NCBI GenBank assembly: GCA_016711085.1
Contig: JADJTR010000004.1
Span: 186,001-250,000 of the forward strand
Length of the DNA stretch: 64,000 bases
DNA from: Phyllobacteriaceae bacterium
GTDB taxonomy: Bacteria > Pseudomonadota > Alphaproteobacteria > Rhizobiales > Rhizobiaceae
Direction of reading: 5' to 3'
Part shown: piece by piece, positions 47,686-56,631 of the stretch
Numbering within the stretch: the stretch's first letter is position 1
Layout: every line of letters begins with the position of its first letter
Notes under the pieces: generated by a model
What the model was told of the DNA's origin: nothing
Databases searched by the model: none
Seen by the model: the letters and a program-made list of their open reading frames with translations, nothing else
Program-made: the position numbers and the translations under genes

Positions 47686-48660
47686 CTATTCGGCGGCTTC
47701 GCGCTGTTCTTCGTGCGCCGCCAGCCAGCGCTCGGCCTCGAGCGCCGCCATGCAGCCGAGACCGGCGGCGGTGACCGCCTGACGATAGGTCTCGTCGGCC
47801 ACGTCGCCGGCGGCGAACACGCCCTCGACGCTGGTTTTCGTCGTGCCCGGCTCCGTCCACAGATAGCCGCTCGGCTTCTGCTTCAGCTTGCCGACAAACA
47901 ACTCGACCGCCGGCGCGTGACCGATGGCGACGAACACGCCATCGGCGGCGATTTCGCCTATTTCGCCCGTCTTGACGTTTTTCACCCGCACGCCGGTCGC
48001 GGTGGCCGGCATCGGGGCGATGCCCGGCTTGCCGATGATGTCGTCGACCACGGAATCCCAGACGAAGCGCACATTGGCTTTCTGGAACAGCCGGTCCTGC
48101 AGGATTTTCTCCGAACGGAAGGCGTCGCGGCGATGGACGACGGTAACCGACTTGGCGATGTTGGACAGATAGAGCGCTTCCTCCACCGCCGAATTGCCGC
48201 CGCCGACAACGATCACATCCTTGCCGCGATAGAAGAAACCGTCGCAGGTGGCGCAGGCCGAAACGCCAAAGCCCTGGTAGGTCTTCTCGCCCGGGACGCC
48301 GAGCCATTTGGCCTGCGCACCCGTGGCGACGATCAGCGCGTCGGCGTGGAAAACCGCGCCGGAATCGCAGGTAACGGCGAATGGCCGCCGCGACACATCG
48401 ACGGCGGTCACCAAATCGGCGACGATTTCGGCCCCGACATGCTCGGCTTGCTTCAGCATCTGTTCGACCAGCCAGGGACCCTGGATCGGCTCGGCGAAAC
48501 CGGGGTAGTTTTCGACATCGGTGGTGATCGTCAGCTGGCCGCCCTGCTGCATGCCGGCGATGAGGACGGGTTTGAGCAAGGCGCGGGCGGCATAGATCGC
48601 GGCGGTGTAGCCGGCCGGGCCGGAACCAATGATCAGGACGGGTACGTGTCTGGCGGTCAT
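47686..48660 (-). CDS. trxB: Thioredoxin-disulfide reductase
   Basis: A 324-residue flavoprotein. The FAD motif IIGSGPAGYTAA is at residues 10-21, the redox-active CATC in VSACATCDGFFY near residue 136, the NADPH motif VVGGGNSAVEEA near residue 152, and the second FAD motif GVFAAGDVAD near residue 290. It reduces thioredoxin with NADPH in the cytoplasm. The ATG at 48658-48660 begins MTARHVPVLIIG. The next gene on the same strand is lysR (21 bases), so they may be co-transcribed; the Lrp-type regulator is divergent. Confidence 0.96.
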   Translation of the reverse strand: MTARHVPVLIIGSGPAGYTAAIYAARALLKPVLIAGMQQGGQLTITTDVENYPGFAEPIQGPWLVEQMLKQAEHVGAEIVADLVTAVDVSRRPFAVTCDSGAVFHADALIVATGAQAKWLGVPGEKTYQGFGVSACATCDGFFYRGKDVIVVGGGNSAVEEALYLSNIAKSVTVVHRRDAFRSEKILQDRLFQKANVRFVWDSVVDDIIGKPGIAPMPATATGVRVKNVKTGEIGEIAADGVFVAIGHAPAVELFVGKLKQKPSGYLWTEPGTTKTSVEGVFAAGDVADETYRQAVTAAGLGCMAALEAERWLAAHEEQREAAE

Positions 48661-48844
48661 GATGGCCTCGAAATGAAGATTCCGCCCGGATCGCGGGCGG
48701 CGGTTGAAGGGATCGCCTGCTATCTAGGAACGGACGCGCCCGCGCCCAAGGGGTTGCCGGACCGCCCGGCTGGGCTCCTGTGTCGCAGCCATTACTACCA
48801 ATCGGCTTGGAGGAATGCTAGCTGGACCCTTGGAGGAGCCGCGC

Positions 48845-49318
48845 ATGACGCAAAAACTGGACCTCGACGCCATCGACTGGAGAATTCTCAAGGAACTGCA
48901 ACTCGATGGCGGCATCACCAACGTGGAATTGTCGAAACGCGTCGGCATCTCGCCGCCGCCTTGCCTGCGCCGGGTCAAACGGCTGGAAGAGGCGGGCATC
49001 GTCAAGGGCTATCGCGCCATGCTGGACGGCGCGGCGCTCGGCCAGCCCGTCGTCGCCTTCTGCCTCGTGGCGTTGAAACACCAATCAGAGGCCGATCTGC
49101 GCGCTTTCTCCGCCGCGCTCCGGCGCTGGCCATTGGTGCGCGAAGCCTGGATGGTGTCGGGAGAAACGGATTTTCTCCTCCATTGCGTCGCGTCCGATCT
49201 CGCCGCGTTCCAAGGCTTCGTCATGGAAACGCTGATCCCTTCGCCCAATGTCGACGCGGTCCGGACCGCCCTGACCATCCGCAAGATCAAGGACGAGGGT
49301 CTGGTGGCGATCGGGTGA
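48845..49318 (+). CDS. Lrp/AsnC-family regulator
   Basis: A 157-residue regulator. The HTH is LDAIDWRILKELQLDGGITN, then VELSKRVGISPPPCLRRVKR. The RAM ligand-binding domain follows (GYRAMLDGAALGQPVVAFCL; SGETDFLLHCVASDLAAF; TLIPSPNVDAVRTALTIRKI). Such proteins bind amino acids and regulate their metabolism. The ATG at 48845 follows TTGGAGGAGCCGCGC, favouring it over an in-frame ATG at 48815. It is divergent from trxB with a 184-base gap that should hold both promoters. Order trxB-lrp-lpcC-greA resembles related genomes. Confidence 0.93.
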   Translation: MTQKLDLDAIDWRILKELQLDGGITNVELSKRVGISPPPCLRRVKRLEEAGIVKGYRAMLDGAALGQPVVAFCLVALKHQSEADLRAFSAALRRWPLVREAWMVSGETDFLLHCVASDLAAFQGFVMETLIPSPNVDAVRTALTIRKIKDEGLVAIG

Positions 49319-49324
49319 AGCCGC

Positions 49325-50392
49325 TCAGCCTGCCGGCGACGCGCCATACCAGAGGGTGTCATAGACGGACCTCAGTTCCGTGCATTCGCGATCCAGCGGG
49401 AAAGTCGCTCGAACGGCGGCAAGTGCCGCCTGACCATGTCTTGCGGCCATCGACGGATCGGCAATGTAGCCCCGAATGGCTTCCTGCAATCTCATTCCGT
49501 CCCCGGCCGGCACGACGGCTCCGGTGACGCCCGTTTCGACGATCTCCGCATAAGCGCCGGCGTCGCTTGCAACGACTGCCTTTCCCGACGCCATGGCTTC
49601 AAGCGGCGTCAGGCCGAATCCTTCGTTGCGCGATGGCGCAACATAAAGTGAAATCCGCCTGTACCACGGCTTGATGTCGTCGACTTCGCCGAGCATCAGG
49701 ATTCGCTCGGCAAGACCGGCGTCCGCAATGCGTCTCGAAAGCGCTTCGGCATATCCGGCGTGCTCCGCCGTAACCCGCCCCGATACGATCGCTGTCCATT
49801 GCGGAAACGAAGGCAGCAGGGCGATCATCGCGTCGACAAAGAGGTCGGTCCCTTTCTGGTGGCGCAGGCGCCCGAAACAACCGATTGCATATTGGCCGGC
49901 AAGGCCGGTCGCCGCCCACGAATCGGCATCGCCGGCAGGCGGATGAAAGCGGGCAAGATCGATTCCGTGGCGGATCACCACGTGAGGAACCTCGAGAAAC
50001 GCGGCCGACCGCTTGCTCGTGGCGACAACGGCGTCCATGCGCCGGATCAGCCATTTGGTGAACGGCTTGTGATGGCGCTGCGCCGCCGAAGTGAATACCA
50101 AGCGAAGCGGCAGGCGCAACAGGTCGCGCAGTACGATGCCGCCGATCATCTCGGTGTTTCGCCTTGCATGCCAAATGCGAAATGGCTTGCCCGCCGGGGG
50201 TCGCCGCAATCGCGGCAGGTCGCGCCAAGACAATCGCGGAAAATCGTCGGGCAACCCGGGCCCCACGGTCGCAATGCGGATTCCGCGCGACTGCATAACC
50301 GGCACAAGCTGCACGATGGTCGAGGTCACGCCCGACAAGCGCCGTTTGAAATTGGGCGCGATGACGTCGACCTTCGCCGGATCAATCCGCAT
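49325..50392 (-). CDS. lpcC: Glycosyltransferase family 4, LpcC-type LPS-core mannosyltransferase
   Basis: A 355-residue GT-B enzyme. VDVIAPNFKRRLSGVTSTIV, then QLVPVMQSRGIRIATVGPGL, matches rhizobial LpcC. The GT4 donor-binding region is near the C-terminus: RHGIDLARFHPP, IGCFGRLRHQKGTDLFVDAM, then VAPSRNEGFGLTPLEAMASG (E-x7-E type). LpcC adds mannose to the LPS core from GDP-mannose at the cytoplasmic face. Its ATG (50390-50392) overlaps the greA stop by one base (TGATG), so translation is coupled. Other sugar specificity cannot be excluded. Confidence 0.87.
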   Translation of the reverse strand: MRIDPAKVDVIAPNFKRRLSGVTSTIVQLVPVMQSRGIRIATVGPGLPDDFPRLSWRDLPRLRRPPAGKPFRIWHARRNTEMIGGIVLRDLLRLPLRLVFTSAAQRHHKPFTKWLIRRMDAVVATSKRSAAFLEVPHVVIRHGIDLARFHPPAGDADSWAATGLAGQYAIGCFGRLRHQKGTDLFVDAMIALLPSFPQWTAIVSGRVTAEHAGYAEALSRRIADAGLAERILMLGEVDDIKPWYRRISLYVAPSRNEGFGLTPLEAMASGKAVVASDAGAYAEIVETGVTGAVVPAGDGMRLQEAIRGYIADPSMAARHGQAALAAVRATFPLDRECTELRSVYDTLWYGASPAG

Positions 50393-50865
50393 CAGGCAAA
50401 TCGGACATCGACAACTTCGTAACCGCGCGCGCCGGCCGGCGCATTGACTTCAATGGCGTCGCCGATCGTCTTGCCGATCAGGGCGCGGGCGATCGGGGAA
50501 GAAATCGAAATACGGCCGGATTTGACGTCCGCTTCCTGATCGCCGACGATCTGGTAGGTCTTTTTTTCTTCCGTGTCCTCATCGACCAGAACGACGGTGG
50601 CGCCGAACTTGATCCGGTCGCCCGAAAGCTTCGACGGATCGATGACTTCGGCGCGCGCGATCAGGTCCTCGAGTTCCGAGACCCGGCCTTCGTTCAGCGA
50701 CTGGGCTTCCTTGGCGGCGTGATACTCGGCGTTCTCGGACAAATCGCCATGGCCGCGCGCCTCGGCGATGGCCTCGGTGATGCGCGGCCGCTCTTCCTGC
50801 TGGCGCCAGCGCAGCTCTTCCCTGAGCTTGGCGAACCCGCCTGCCGTCATGGGAACCATTTGCAT
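50392..50865 (-). CDS. greA: Transcription elongation factor GreA
   Basis: A 157-residue factor. The N-terminal coiled coil carries PMTAGGFAKLREELRWRQQE, then ARGHGDLSENAEYHAAKEAQ, with the acidic tip residues needed for transcript cleavage. The C-terminal FKBP-like domain has KFGATVVLVDEDTEEKKTYQ and ISSPIARALIGKTIGD. It rescues backtracked RNA polymerase. The start at 50863-50865 (MQMVPMTAGG) agrees with rhizobial GreA; longer frames upstream are not conserved. It overlaps lpcC by one base. In related genomes carB often precedes greA; here carB is 28 kb away. Confidence 0.96.
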   Translation of the reverse strand: MQMVPMTAGGFAKLREELRWRQQEERPRITEAIAEARGHGDLSENAEYHAAKEAQSLNEGRVSELEDLIARAEVIDPSKLSGDRIKFGATVVLVDEDTEEKKTYQIVGDQEADVKSGRISISSPIARALIGKTIGDAIEVNAPAGARGYEVVDVRFA

Positions 50866-51106
50866 TTTCCAACATCCCCTGCTTGCGCACCGAATGGCGT
50901 TCGGGGCGCGTTTTCCCGCCTCGAACCTGCGCCGGACAAAAGAAAACGGTCCGACAGCCAAATGCCAACGGAGCCGTTCCACCACGATCGCACCGTTTAT
51001 ATCAGTTTCAGACGGTTTTTCACCATGTTTTTGTCACCCCCGCCTCGCGCGAAAGCGGCGACGAATCCCGCTATGCCGTTTTGCCAAGTCGGGTTACCGT
51101 GGCGGC

Positions 51107-52225
51107 ATGTGGTTAGTCGCCTTGATGGTCTTTTTGCTGGCCGCCGACGCCCGTGCCGGCGCGGCCGAAAAAACGACGGCTGGCGCGATTCCGATTGTCG
51201 CGGAAACCATGGCCGCCGGTCTCGACCACCCCTGGGGCATGGATTTCCTGCCTGACGGCGCGGTCGTGATCACCGAGCGCGCCGGCGCCATGCGACTCCT
51301 CGACAATGGCGTGGTTTCACCGCCGCTTGCCGGCGTTCCACCGGTTTTCGCCGAGGGCCAGGGCGGGTTGCTCGATGTCGCCGTCGCGCCGGATTTCGCC
51401 GTTAGCCGGCGCATAGCCTTCACGTTCGCCGAAGCGGGCGACGGCGGCGCGGGAACGGCGCTGGCCCGCGCGACCCTCGACCGGAAGGCAGGACGCCTGG
51501 ACGATGTGGAGGTCATTTTCCGCGTCGCCCGAAAATCGCGCGGCGGCGTCCATTTCGGTTCGCGCATCGTTTTCGCGCCCGATGGAACCCTGTTCGTGAC
51601 GCTCGGCGAACGCGGCGACCGCTACCGCGCCCAGGATTTTTCCGACCACGCCGGTGGTGTCATCCGTCTCAATCCCGACGGATCGATTCCGCCCGGCAAT
51701 CCTTTCGCCGACGGGAGCAACGGACGACCGGAGCTCTGGTCGAAGGGACATCGCAATCCGCAGGGCGCCGCCTGGGATCCGGTGACGAAAGCCCTGCTGA
51801 CCGTCGAGCACGGCGCGCAGGGCGGCGACGAGGTGAACCGGCCGGAAGCGGGAAAGAACTACGGCTGGCCGGTCATCACCTATGGCAAGGACTATTCCGG
51901 CGCGACAATCGGCGAAGGGACGCATAAGCCGGGCTACGAGCAGCCGCTCTGGCATTGGGATCCATCGATCGCCCCGTCGGGGCTTGCCGTCTATGACGGA
52001 CCGATGTTTCCGGAATGGCGCGGCGATCTGCTGGTCGGCGCGCTGAAATTCCGGTTGCTGTCTCGGCTGGACCGCGACGCGGCCGGCCGTATCGTCGGCG
52101 AGGAACGCGCTTTCGCCGACCAATTCGGGCGCATCCGCAATGTCGATGTCGCGCCCGACGGGTCGATCTGGCTGCTGACCGACGAGGATGACGGCCGCGC
52201 CATCCGCTTGTCGCGCGGCCGCTGA
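51107..52225 (+). CDS. PQQ-dependent sugar dehydrogenase-like protein (GSDH family)
   Basis: A 372-residue exported protein with a signal peptide (MWLVALMVFLLAADARAGAA). The six-bladed beta-propeller of soluble aldose sugar dehydrogenases is recognisable: AAGLDHPWGMDFLPDG, then VHFGSRIVFAPDGTLFVTLG, ELWSKGHRNPQGAAWDPVT, VEHGAQGGDEVN and YGWPVITYGKDYSG. The conserved His and Arg of the PQQ site are in HPWGMDF, GHRNPQG and EHGAQGGDE. It probably oxidises sugars in the periplasm when PQQ is available. It stands alone, 241 bases after greA's divergent start. Confidence 0.9.
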   Translation: MWLVALMVFLLAADARAGAAEKTTAGAIPIVAETMAAGLDHPWGMDFLPDGAVVITERAGAMRLLDNGVVSPPLAGVPPVFAEGQGGLLDVAVAPDFAVSRRIAFTFAEAGDGGAGTALARATLDRKAGRLDDVEVIFRVARKSRGGVHFGSRIVFAPDGTLFVTLGERGDRYRAQDFSDHAGGVIRLNPDGSIPPGNPFADGSNGRPELWSKGHRNPQGAAWDPVTKALLTVEHGAQGGDEVNRPEAGKNYGWPVITYGKDYSGATIGEGTHKPGYEQPLWHWDPSIAPSGLAVYDGPMFPEWRGDLLVGALKFRLLSRLDRDAAGRIVGEERAFADQFGRIRNVDVAPDGSIWLLTDEDDGRAIRLSRGR

Positions 52226-52230
52226 AAATA

Positions 52231-52758
52231 TCAGCCCGCAGCCGCGATCAGGCCGGCGAGCCTGGCGAATTCGGCGCTTGACGTGCCGGCGCGCCGGGCG
52301 ATTTCGTCGAGCTGGCCCTTGGCCGAGGCGACATCGCCGATCGTCAGATAGGCTTCGCCCATGTATTCGCGGGCCAGCACGTAATCGGGGTTGGCCCGCA
52401 GCGCTTCCTCGTAATAGCCGAGCCCGACCTGCACGCGGCCGGCCTTGCGGTGCGAATAGCCGAGATAATTGAGCACGCGCGGATCGTTCTTGTCCGGCGC
52501 GAGGCTCAGCAGGCGAATGGCGTCCTCGTAGCGGCCGGCCATGGCGAGATCGTAACCACCTTCATAGATCATGTCCTGCGGCAGCGAGGTTTCGGCCCGA
52601 ACGCATTTCTGTTTCTTCTTGTCCCAGACTTTGCCCGTCGGGCATTGTTCGGCCGTCTGGTTGTCGCTGGTTCCGCCGCCATCACCGGCTGAAAACGCAG
52701 CCACCGGAAGCAACATCGCTATCGCCGCGCCGGCCATCGCCGAAGTCAAACGTTTCAT
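52231..52758 (-). CDS. Exported TPR protein
   Basis: A 175-residue protein with a signal peptide (MKRLTSAMAGAAIAMLLPVA). A short Cys-containing segment (AEQCPTGKVWDKKKQKC) comes before tandem TPR motifs (YDLAMAGRYEDAIRLLSLAP; VLNYLGYSHRKAGRVQVGLG, then YYEEALRANPDYVLAREYMG). TPRs mediate protein contacts in the periplasm; partner unknown. The gene is convergent with the sugar dehydrogenase (five-base gap). Confidence 0.87.
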   Translation of the reverse strand: MKRLTSAMAGAAIAMLLPVAAFSAGDGGGTSDNQTAEQCPTGKVWDKKKQKCVRAETSLPQDMIYEGGYDLAMAGRYEDAIRLLSLAPDKNDPRVLNYLGYSHRKAGRVQVGLGYYEEALRANPDYVLAREYMGEAYLTIGDVASAKGQLDEIARRAGTSSAEFARLAGLIAAAG

Positions 52759-52841
52759 TGTTCTCTCCCTCGGCCTCCCGGCCTTTCATCGTCGACCATG
52801 ACTATACGCCCGCGCGGTCCCCGAAATTCCCCCAAGGCCGT

Positions 52842-53876
52842 TCACTTTCGCTTGATCGGCCAGACGATCGGGAAGGTCTCGACGCCGCCCTTGCCGTCGC
52901 AATCGTCCTTGCGACGCGCTTCGACCAGCATGAAGGTGCGATACTCCTCTTCGCCGGTGAGCCGCCATTTGTCGAACATGCCGCAATCGCCGAGGCCCCG
53001 CCCCTTGAACATGCCGGTCAGCGTGGCGGTGGCGTGATCCCAGTCGACATTCCACGCCTCCGCGACGACGATCGGACCTTCCTCGCCCATCGCCGGCAGC
53101 GCCATCGCCTTTTCGCCCAGGTCGGTGACCCAAAACACGCGGTAAGGCTGGTTGTAAGCGCCGCCTTCGCCACAGGGGATGACCAGCAGCGAATTGACCG
53201 GGTCGAACTGGTCTTCGAAAGCCCCGAGATTGCCGAACCGTTCCGGCTCCATCAGCGCGCAATTGCCGCGCTCGGAATAGAGGTCCTTCAGGTCTTCCGG
53301 CAGATCGTCGATCGACAGGACATCGCGCACGGTGTGTTCCGGGCTCGCCTTGTCGCCCTTGGCGACGATGGCGTCAACCGTACCGATGCGCCCCTGCGCC
53401 TCGTCGAGCCAGGTCAGGCTGCCGGCAAGGCCGGAAAGCGACAACGACGCCGTGCGTTTGCCCTTGGCGGCCGTGTAGGTCACCTCAAGGCGCCTGGCGT
53501 CCTTGAGTTTCGCCAACAGTCCGGCAACCAGGCCGGTCTCGTCGATGCTGGTGAGGAAATCGCTGTCGTTACGGGTGAATTCCGCGGCGGGAATCTCGCC
53601 TGCCGGCGCGCCATCGAGGCTGAGCGCCACCGTCGAACCTTCGGCAAATCCGGCCTGGCTGCGGAAAAACAGGAGAACCGGGGTACCGGGACCGGCCTTG
53701 CGTTCAACGCCGAAGCCGTTCAGTTCCTCATCCTGCGTGAAGGTTTCCGCCTTGCAGGTCAGCCCGTTGGTGCACCAGGCGACGAAGTCGCGGATTTCTT
53801 TCGAGGGGCCCGCCACGGCGGGAGAAACAAACAGGATGGCGAGCAGCGAAACAATCGGGAAATTGCGAATGCGCAT
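52842..53876 (-). CDS. DUF1176-family exported protein
   Basis: A 344-residue protein with a signal peptide (MRIRNFPIVSLLAILFVSPAVA) and the DUF1176 layout: KEIRDFVAWCTNGLTCKAET near the start, then RFGNLGAFEDQFDPVNSLLV, IPCGEGGAYNQPYRVFWVTD, and GRGLGDCGMFDKWRLTGEEE, ending VETFPIVWPIKR. Cysteines in these positions are conserved and likely paired. Function unknown. GGAGACC precedes the ATG at 53874-53876. It lies 83 bases before the TPR gene on the same strand. Confidence 0.88.
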   Translation of the reverse strand: MRIRNFPIVSLLAILFVSPAVAGPSKEIRDFVAWCTNGLTCKAETFTQDEELNGFGVERKAGPGTPVLLFFRSQAGFAEGSTVALSLDGAPAGEIPAAEFTRNDSDFLTSIDETGLVAGLLAKLKDARRLEVTYTAAKGKRTASLSLSGLAGSLTWLDEAQGRIGTVDAIVAKGDKASPEHTVRDVLSIDDLPEDLKDLYSERGNCALMEPERFGNLGAFEDQFDPVNSLLVIPCGEGGAYNQPYRVFWVTDLGEKAMALPAMGEEGPIVVAEAWNVDWDHATATLTGMFKGRGLGDCGMFDKWRLTGEEEYRTFMLVEARRKDDCDGKGGVETFPIVWPIKRK

Positions 53877-53926
53877 GATGGTCTCCAAGCCCCAAGCCAC
53901 TCTATTCGGGCCAAGGTGGCGATGCT

Positions 53927-54664
53927 ATGGCCGGTGAACCGAACAGCGATGCCCTGACCATGGCGCAATCCGGCCTGACCACGCTCGGCTTCGACGCCGA
54001 CGACACGCTCTGGCACAATGAGCGCTACTTCCGTCTGACCGAAGAGCGGTTCGCCGCGTTGCTCGGCGATCATGGCGACCACGCCGCAATCGCCGCCCGC
54101 CTGATCGAGGTCGAAAAGCGCAATCTTCGCTACTACGGTTTCGGCATCAAAGGGTTCGTGCTGTCGATGATCGATACCGCGATCGAGGTCACCGAAGGGC
54201 GGGCACCGGCCTCGGCCATCGCCGAGATCCTCGCCTTCGGCCGCGACATGGCCGAACATCCCGTGGAACCCCTGCCTCATGCCCGCGAGACGCTGGCCGC
54301 GCTTCACGACCGGTTTCGCCTGGTTCTGATCACCAAGGGCGATCTGTTCGACCAGGAACGCAAACTGGCTGCCTCCGGCCTCGGCGGATTTTTCCACGCC
54401 ATCGAAATCGTATCGGACAAGTCGGTCGACACCTACCGCCGCGTCTTTGCCCGTCACGGCGACGGTCCCGAGCGCGCCGCCATGATCGGCAATTCGCTCA
54501 AATCCGATATCGCGCCGGCGCTCGACGCCGGCGCCTGGGGCATTTACGTGCCGCACGACCTGACCTGGGAACTGGAAAAGATCGCGCCGCCGCAAGACGC
54601 CGCCCGGTTTCGCCAGATCGTTCATATCGGCGATCTTCCCGGCCTGCTCGATTTGCTGAGGTGA
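53927..54664 (+). CDS. HAD-family hydrolase
   Basis: A 245-residue phosphatase-like protein. Motif I is GFDADDTLWHNE (DxDxT), motif II is LITKGDLFDQERK, motif III is the Lys in VSDKSVDTYRRVF, and motif IV is MIGNSLKSDIAPALDAGAWG. It has a C1-type helical cap. Substrate unknown; many relatives hydrolyse sugar phosphates or nucleotides. The start is ATG 53927, or ATG 53960 (MAQSGLTTLGFD). It is divergent from the DUF1176 gene with about 50 bases between starts. Confidence 0.9.
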   Translation: MAGEPNSDALTMAQSGLTTLGFDADDTLWHNERYFRLTEERFAALLGDHGDHAAIAARLIEVEKRNLRYYGFGIKGFVLSMIDTAIEVTEGRAPASAIAEILAFGRDMAEHPVEPLPHARETLAALHDRFRLVLITKGDLFDQERKLAASGLGGFFHAIEIVSDKSVDTYRRVFARHGDGPERAAMIGNSLKSDIAPALDAGAWGIYVPHDLTWELEKIAPPQDAARFRQIVHIGDLPGLLDLLR

Positions 54665-54719
54665 ACGCCGACGGCGAAGATTGACCGCCCGCCGCCGGTC
54701 TCGCATCGCCGCAGGCTGC

Positions 54720-55187
54720 ATGTTAAGAAAAGCTAATAAAGCGATTCTGTGGGGGGATATGGCGGGGGTATTGCTGTCGCGCCGCAACGCGCTGGTGCTG
54801 GCTTTTATCGCGTCGGCGTTCGCGGCGACCTGGGCGTCGATTGTCCATGATTCCGGTCCCGGCCGCGAAACCATCGAACGCCTGTTGCGCCACGCGCTGG
54901 ACGGCGGAGCGCCGGCGCTGCGGCCCGATGGCGTCGTAACGAGGGTCAGCGGGGCGGAAGTCGCCACTGTCGCCAGCGCGATTTGCCGGCGCGATCGGCG
55001 CGCGGCGGCGGAATCGGGAGCCTTCGACTGCGCGGTCTCTTTCGCCTTGCAGGATGGCGGAGGCCATGCGGCGGCGTTCGGCGCGGTGGCCGAATCCGGC
55101 GCCCCCGCGATTGATGGCTATGACGTTCGCGGCTGGACCGCGGCCGAACAATTGCCGATCCTGCGGGAGTTCGGCTTTGTCAAATAG
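54720..55187 (+). CDS. Hypothetical membrane-anchored or exported protein
   Basis: About 155 residues (142 if the second ATG at 54759 is used). The N-terminus carries one hydrophobic segment (LLSRRNALVLAFIASAFAAT). The rest is Ala/Gly-rich and soluble (TIERLLRHALDGGAPALRPD; RVSGAEVATVASAICRRDRR; WTAAEQLPILREFGFVK). No family is recognised. The start is uncertain: AGG lies before 54720; a G-run lies only two bases before 54759. It is bounded by the HAD gene and the EamA transporter in the same direction. Confidence 0.6.
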   Translation: MLRKANKAILWGDMAGVLLSRRNALVLAFIASAFAATWASIVHDSGPGRETIERLLRHALDGGAPALRPDGVVTRVSGAEVATVASAICRRDRRAAAESGAFDCAVSFALQDGGGHAAAFGAVAESGAPAIDGYDVRGWTAAEQLPILREFGFVK

Positions 55188-55264
55188 CCGGGATCGCACA
55201 ACCGTCAAGCCACTGACAGCGGTCGCCAAATCGGCTAATCGGCGGTTCAAACCGGAATCCGATC

Positions 55265-56155
55265 ATGACGCGCCTGCAGGCCAACATGCTTTTGCTGCTC
55301 ACCGGCGCGATCTGGGGCATGGGTTTCGTCGCCCAATCGACCGCGATGGCGGCGATCGGTCCGTTCCTGTTCATCGGCCTGCGCTTCGGCGTGGCGACGG
55401 TCGCGATCCTGCCGCTGGCGCTGCGCGAGGCGCGGGTGTCGGGCCGCGCACTGTCGCTGCGTGACTGGCGCGTCTTCGCCGGCATCGGCGCGATCCTTTT
55501 CGGCGGCATGGCGGCGCAACAGGCCGGGCTGATGACCACTTCAGTCACCAATTCCGGTTTTCTGACCGGGCTCTACCTGATTTTCGTGCCTTTTCTCGGC
55601 GTCGCGCTGTTTCGCGATTTCCCCCATTGGGTCGTCTGGCCCTCGGCCTTCGCCGCGCTCGGCGGCGTCTTCCTTTTGTCGGGCGGCCGGCTCGACGGCC
55701 TGAAAACCGGCGATTGGCTGACGATTTTGTGCGCCGGGTTCTGGGCGCTGCAGATCCTGTTCATCACCCGCTACGCCAATCACACCGGCCGGCCGGTCAC
55801 GCTGGCGGTGACGCAATTCGCCGTGACCGCCGTGCTCGCGCTTGCCGTCGCGCTGCCTTTCGAGCGCATCGATTTTTCCGCCATTCGCCTCGCCGTGCCG
55901 GAAATCCTGTTTGCCGGCGTCTTCGCCGGCGGCATCGCCTTCACCATGCAGACCGTCGGCCAGCGCCACACGACGGCGGCCAACGCCGCCATCATCCTGT
56001 CGTCGGAAGCGCTTTTCGCCGCGCTATTCGGCGCGCTGATGCTCGGCGACAGGCTGAACGGCATGGCGGCGCTCGGCTGCGCCTTGATCTTCGCCGCCAT
56101 GCTCGCGGTGGAGCTGATTCCGCTGGCGCTGAAGCGCCGCGCGCTTACGCCCTGA
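55265..56155 (+). CDS. EamA-family (DMT) transporter
   Basis: A 296-residue protein with about ten membrane segments in two EamA repeats. The first starts NMLLLLTGAIWGMGFVAQST; the second covers DWLTILCAGFWALQILFITR onward to EALFAALFGALMLGDRLNGM. This is the drug/metabolite transporter superfamily; the substrate (amino acid, sugar or drug efflux) cannot be read from sequence. Start ATG 55265. Its 3' end overlaps the convergent DUF486 gene by 11 bases. Confidence 0.9.
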   Translation: MTRLQANMLLLLTGAIWGMGFVAQSTAMAAIGPFLFIGLRFGVATVAILPLALREARVSGRALSLRDWRVFAGIGAILFGGMAAQQAGLMTTSVTNSGFLTGLYLIFVPFLGVALFRDFPHWVVWPSAFAALGGVFLLSGGRLDGLKTGDWLTILCAGFWALQILFITRYANHTGRPVTLAVTQFAVTAVLALAVALPFERIDFSAIRLAVPEILFAGVFAGGIAFTMQTVGQRHTTAANAAIILSSEALFAALFGALMLGDRLNGMAALGCALIFAAMLAVELIPLALKRRALTP

Positions 56156-56498
56156 GCACGAAGGCCGCGCCGAGCGCGATCAGGGAAAAGCCGATCAGGT
56201 GATTGAGCGTCAACGCTTCCTTCAGCCAGACGACCGAAAAAACGGCGAATACCGCAAAAGTGATGACTTCCTGCAGCGTTTTCAACTCGGCCGCCGAATA
56301 GACGGCGTGGCCGTAGCGATTCGCCGGCACGGCAAGCCAGTATTCGAAAAAGGCAATGCCCCAGGAGACGAACACCGCCAGCCACAGCGGCGCCGACTTG
56401 AAGCGCAAATGCCCGTACCAGGCAAAGGTCATGAACACGTTGGAGGCAATCAGCAGCAGGATCGGAGCGACGCGGGGCGAGGCAATCAGCGCGAACAT
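56145..56498 (-). CDS. DMT-family small membrane protein (DUF486)
   Basis: A 117-residue membrane protein with four segments: VAPILLLIASNVFMTFAWYG, then APLWLAVFVSWGIAFFEYWL, EVITFAVFAVFSVVWL and HLIGFSLIALGAAFVL. The VPANRYGH and LKTLQEVITF segments are typical of DUF486, small EamA-like relatives of unknown function. The start at 56496-56498 (MFALIASPRV) is chosen over an upstream ATG. It converges with EamA, overlapping by 11 bases. Confidence 0.88.
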   Translation of the reverse strand: MFALIASPRVAPILLLIASNVFMTFAWYGHLRFKSAPLWLAVFVSWGIAFFEYWLAVPANRYGHAVYSAAELKTLQEVITFAVFAVFSVVWLKEALTLNHLIGFSLIALGAAFVLRA

Positions 56499-56631
56499 GG
56501 CGGGTTTCCGGTTTTCCGGCATCGGCGATAACGGGGCGGCATGATTCAAGTCAACGCCGCCGCTTTGGCTCGCCTTTTATGATGCAAAAAATGAAGCTGT
56601 CGGGCATGATGGCCAAAAGGGATGGACCGCC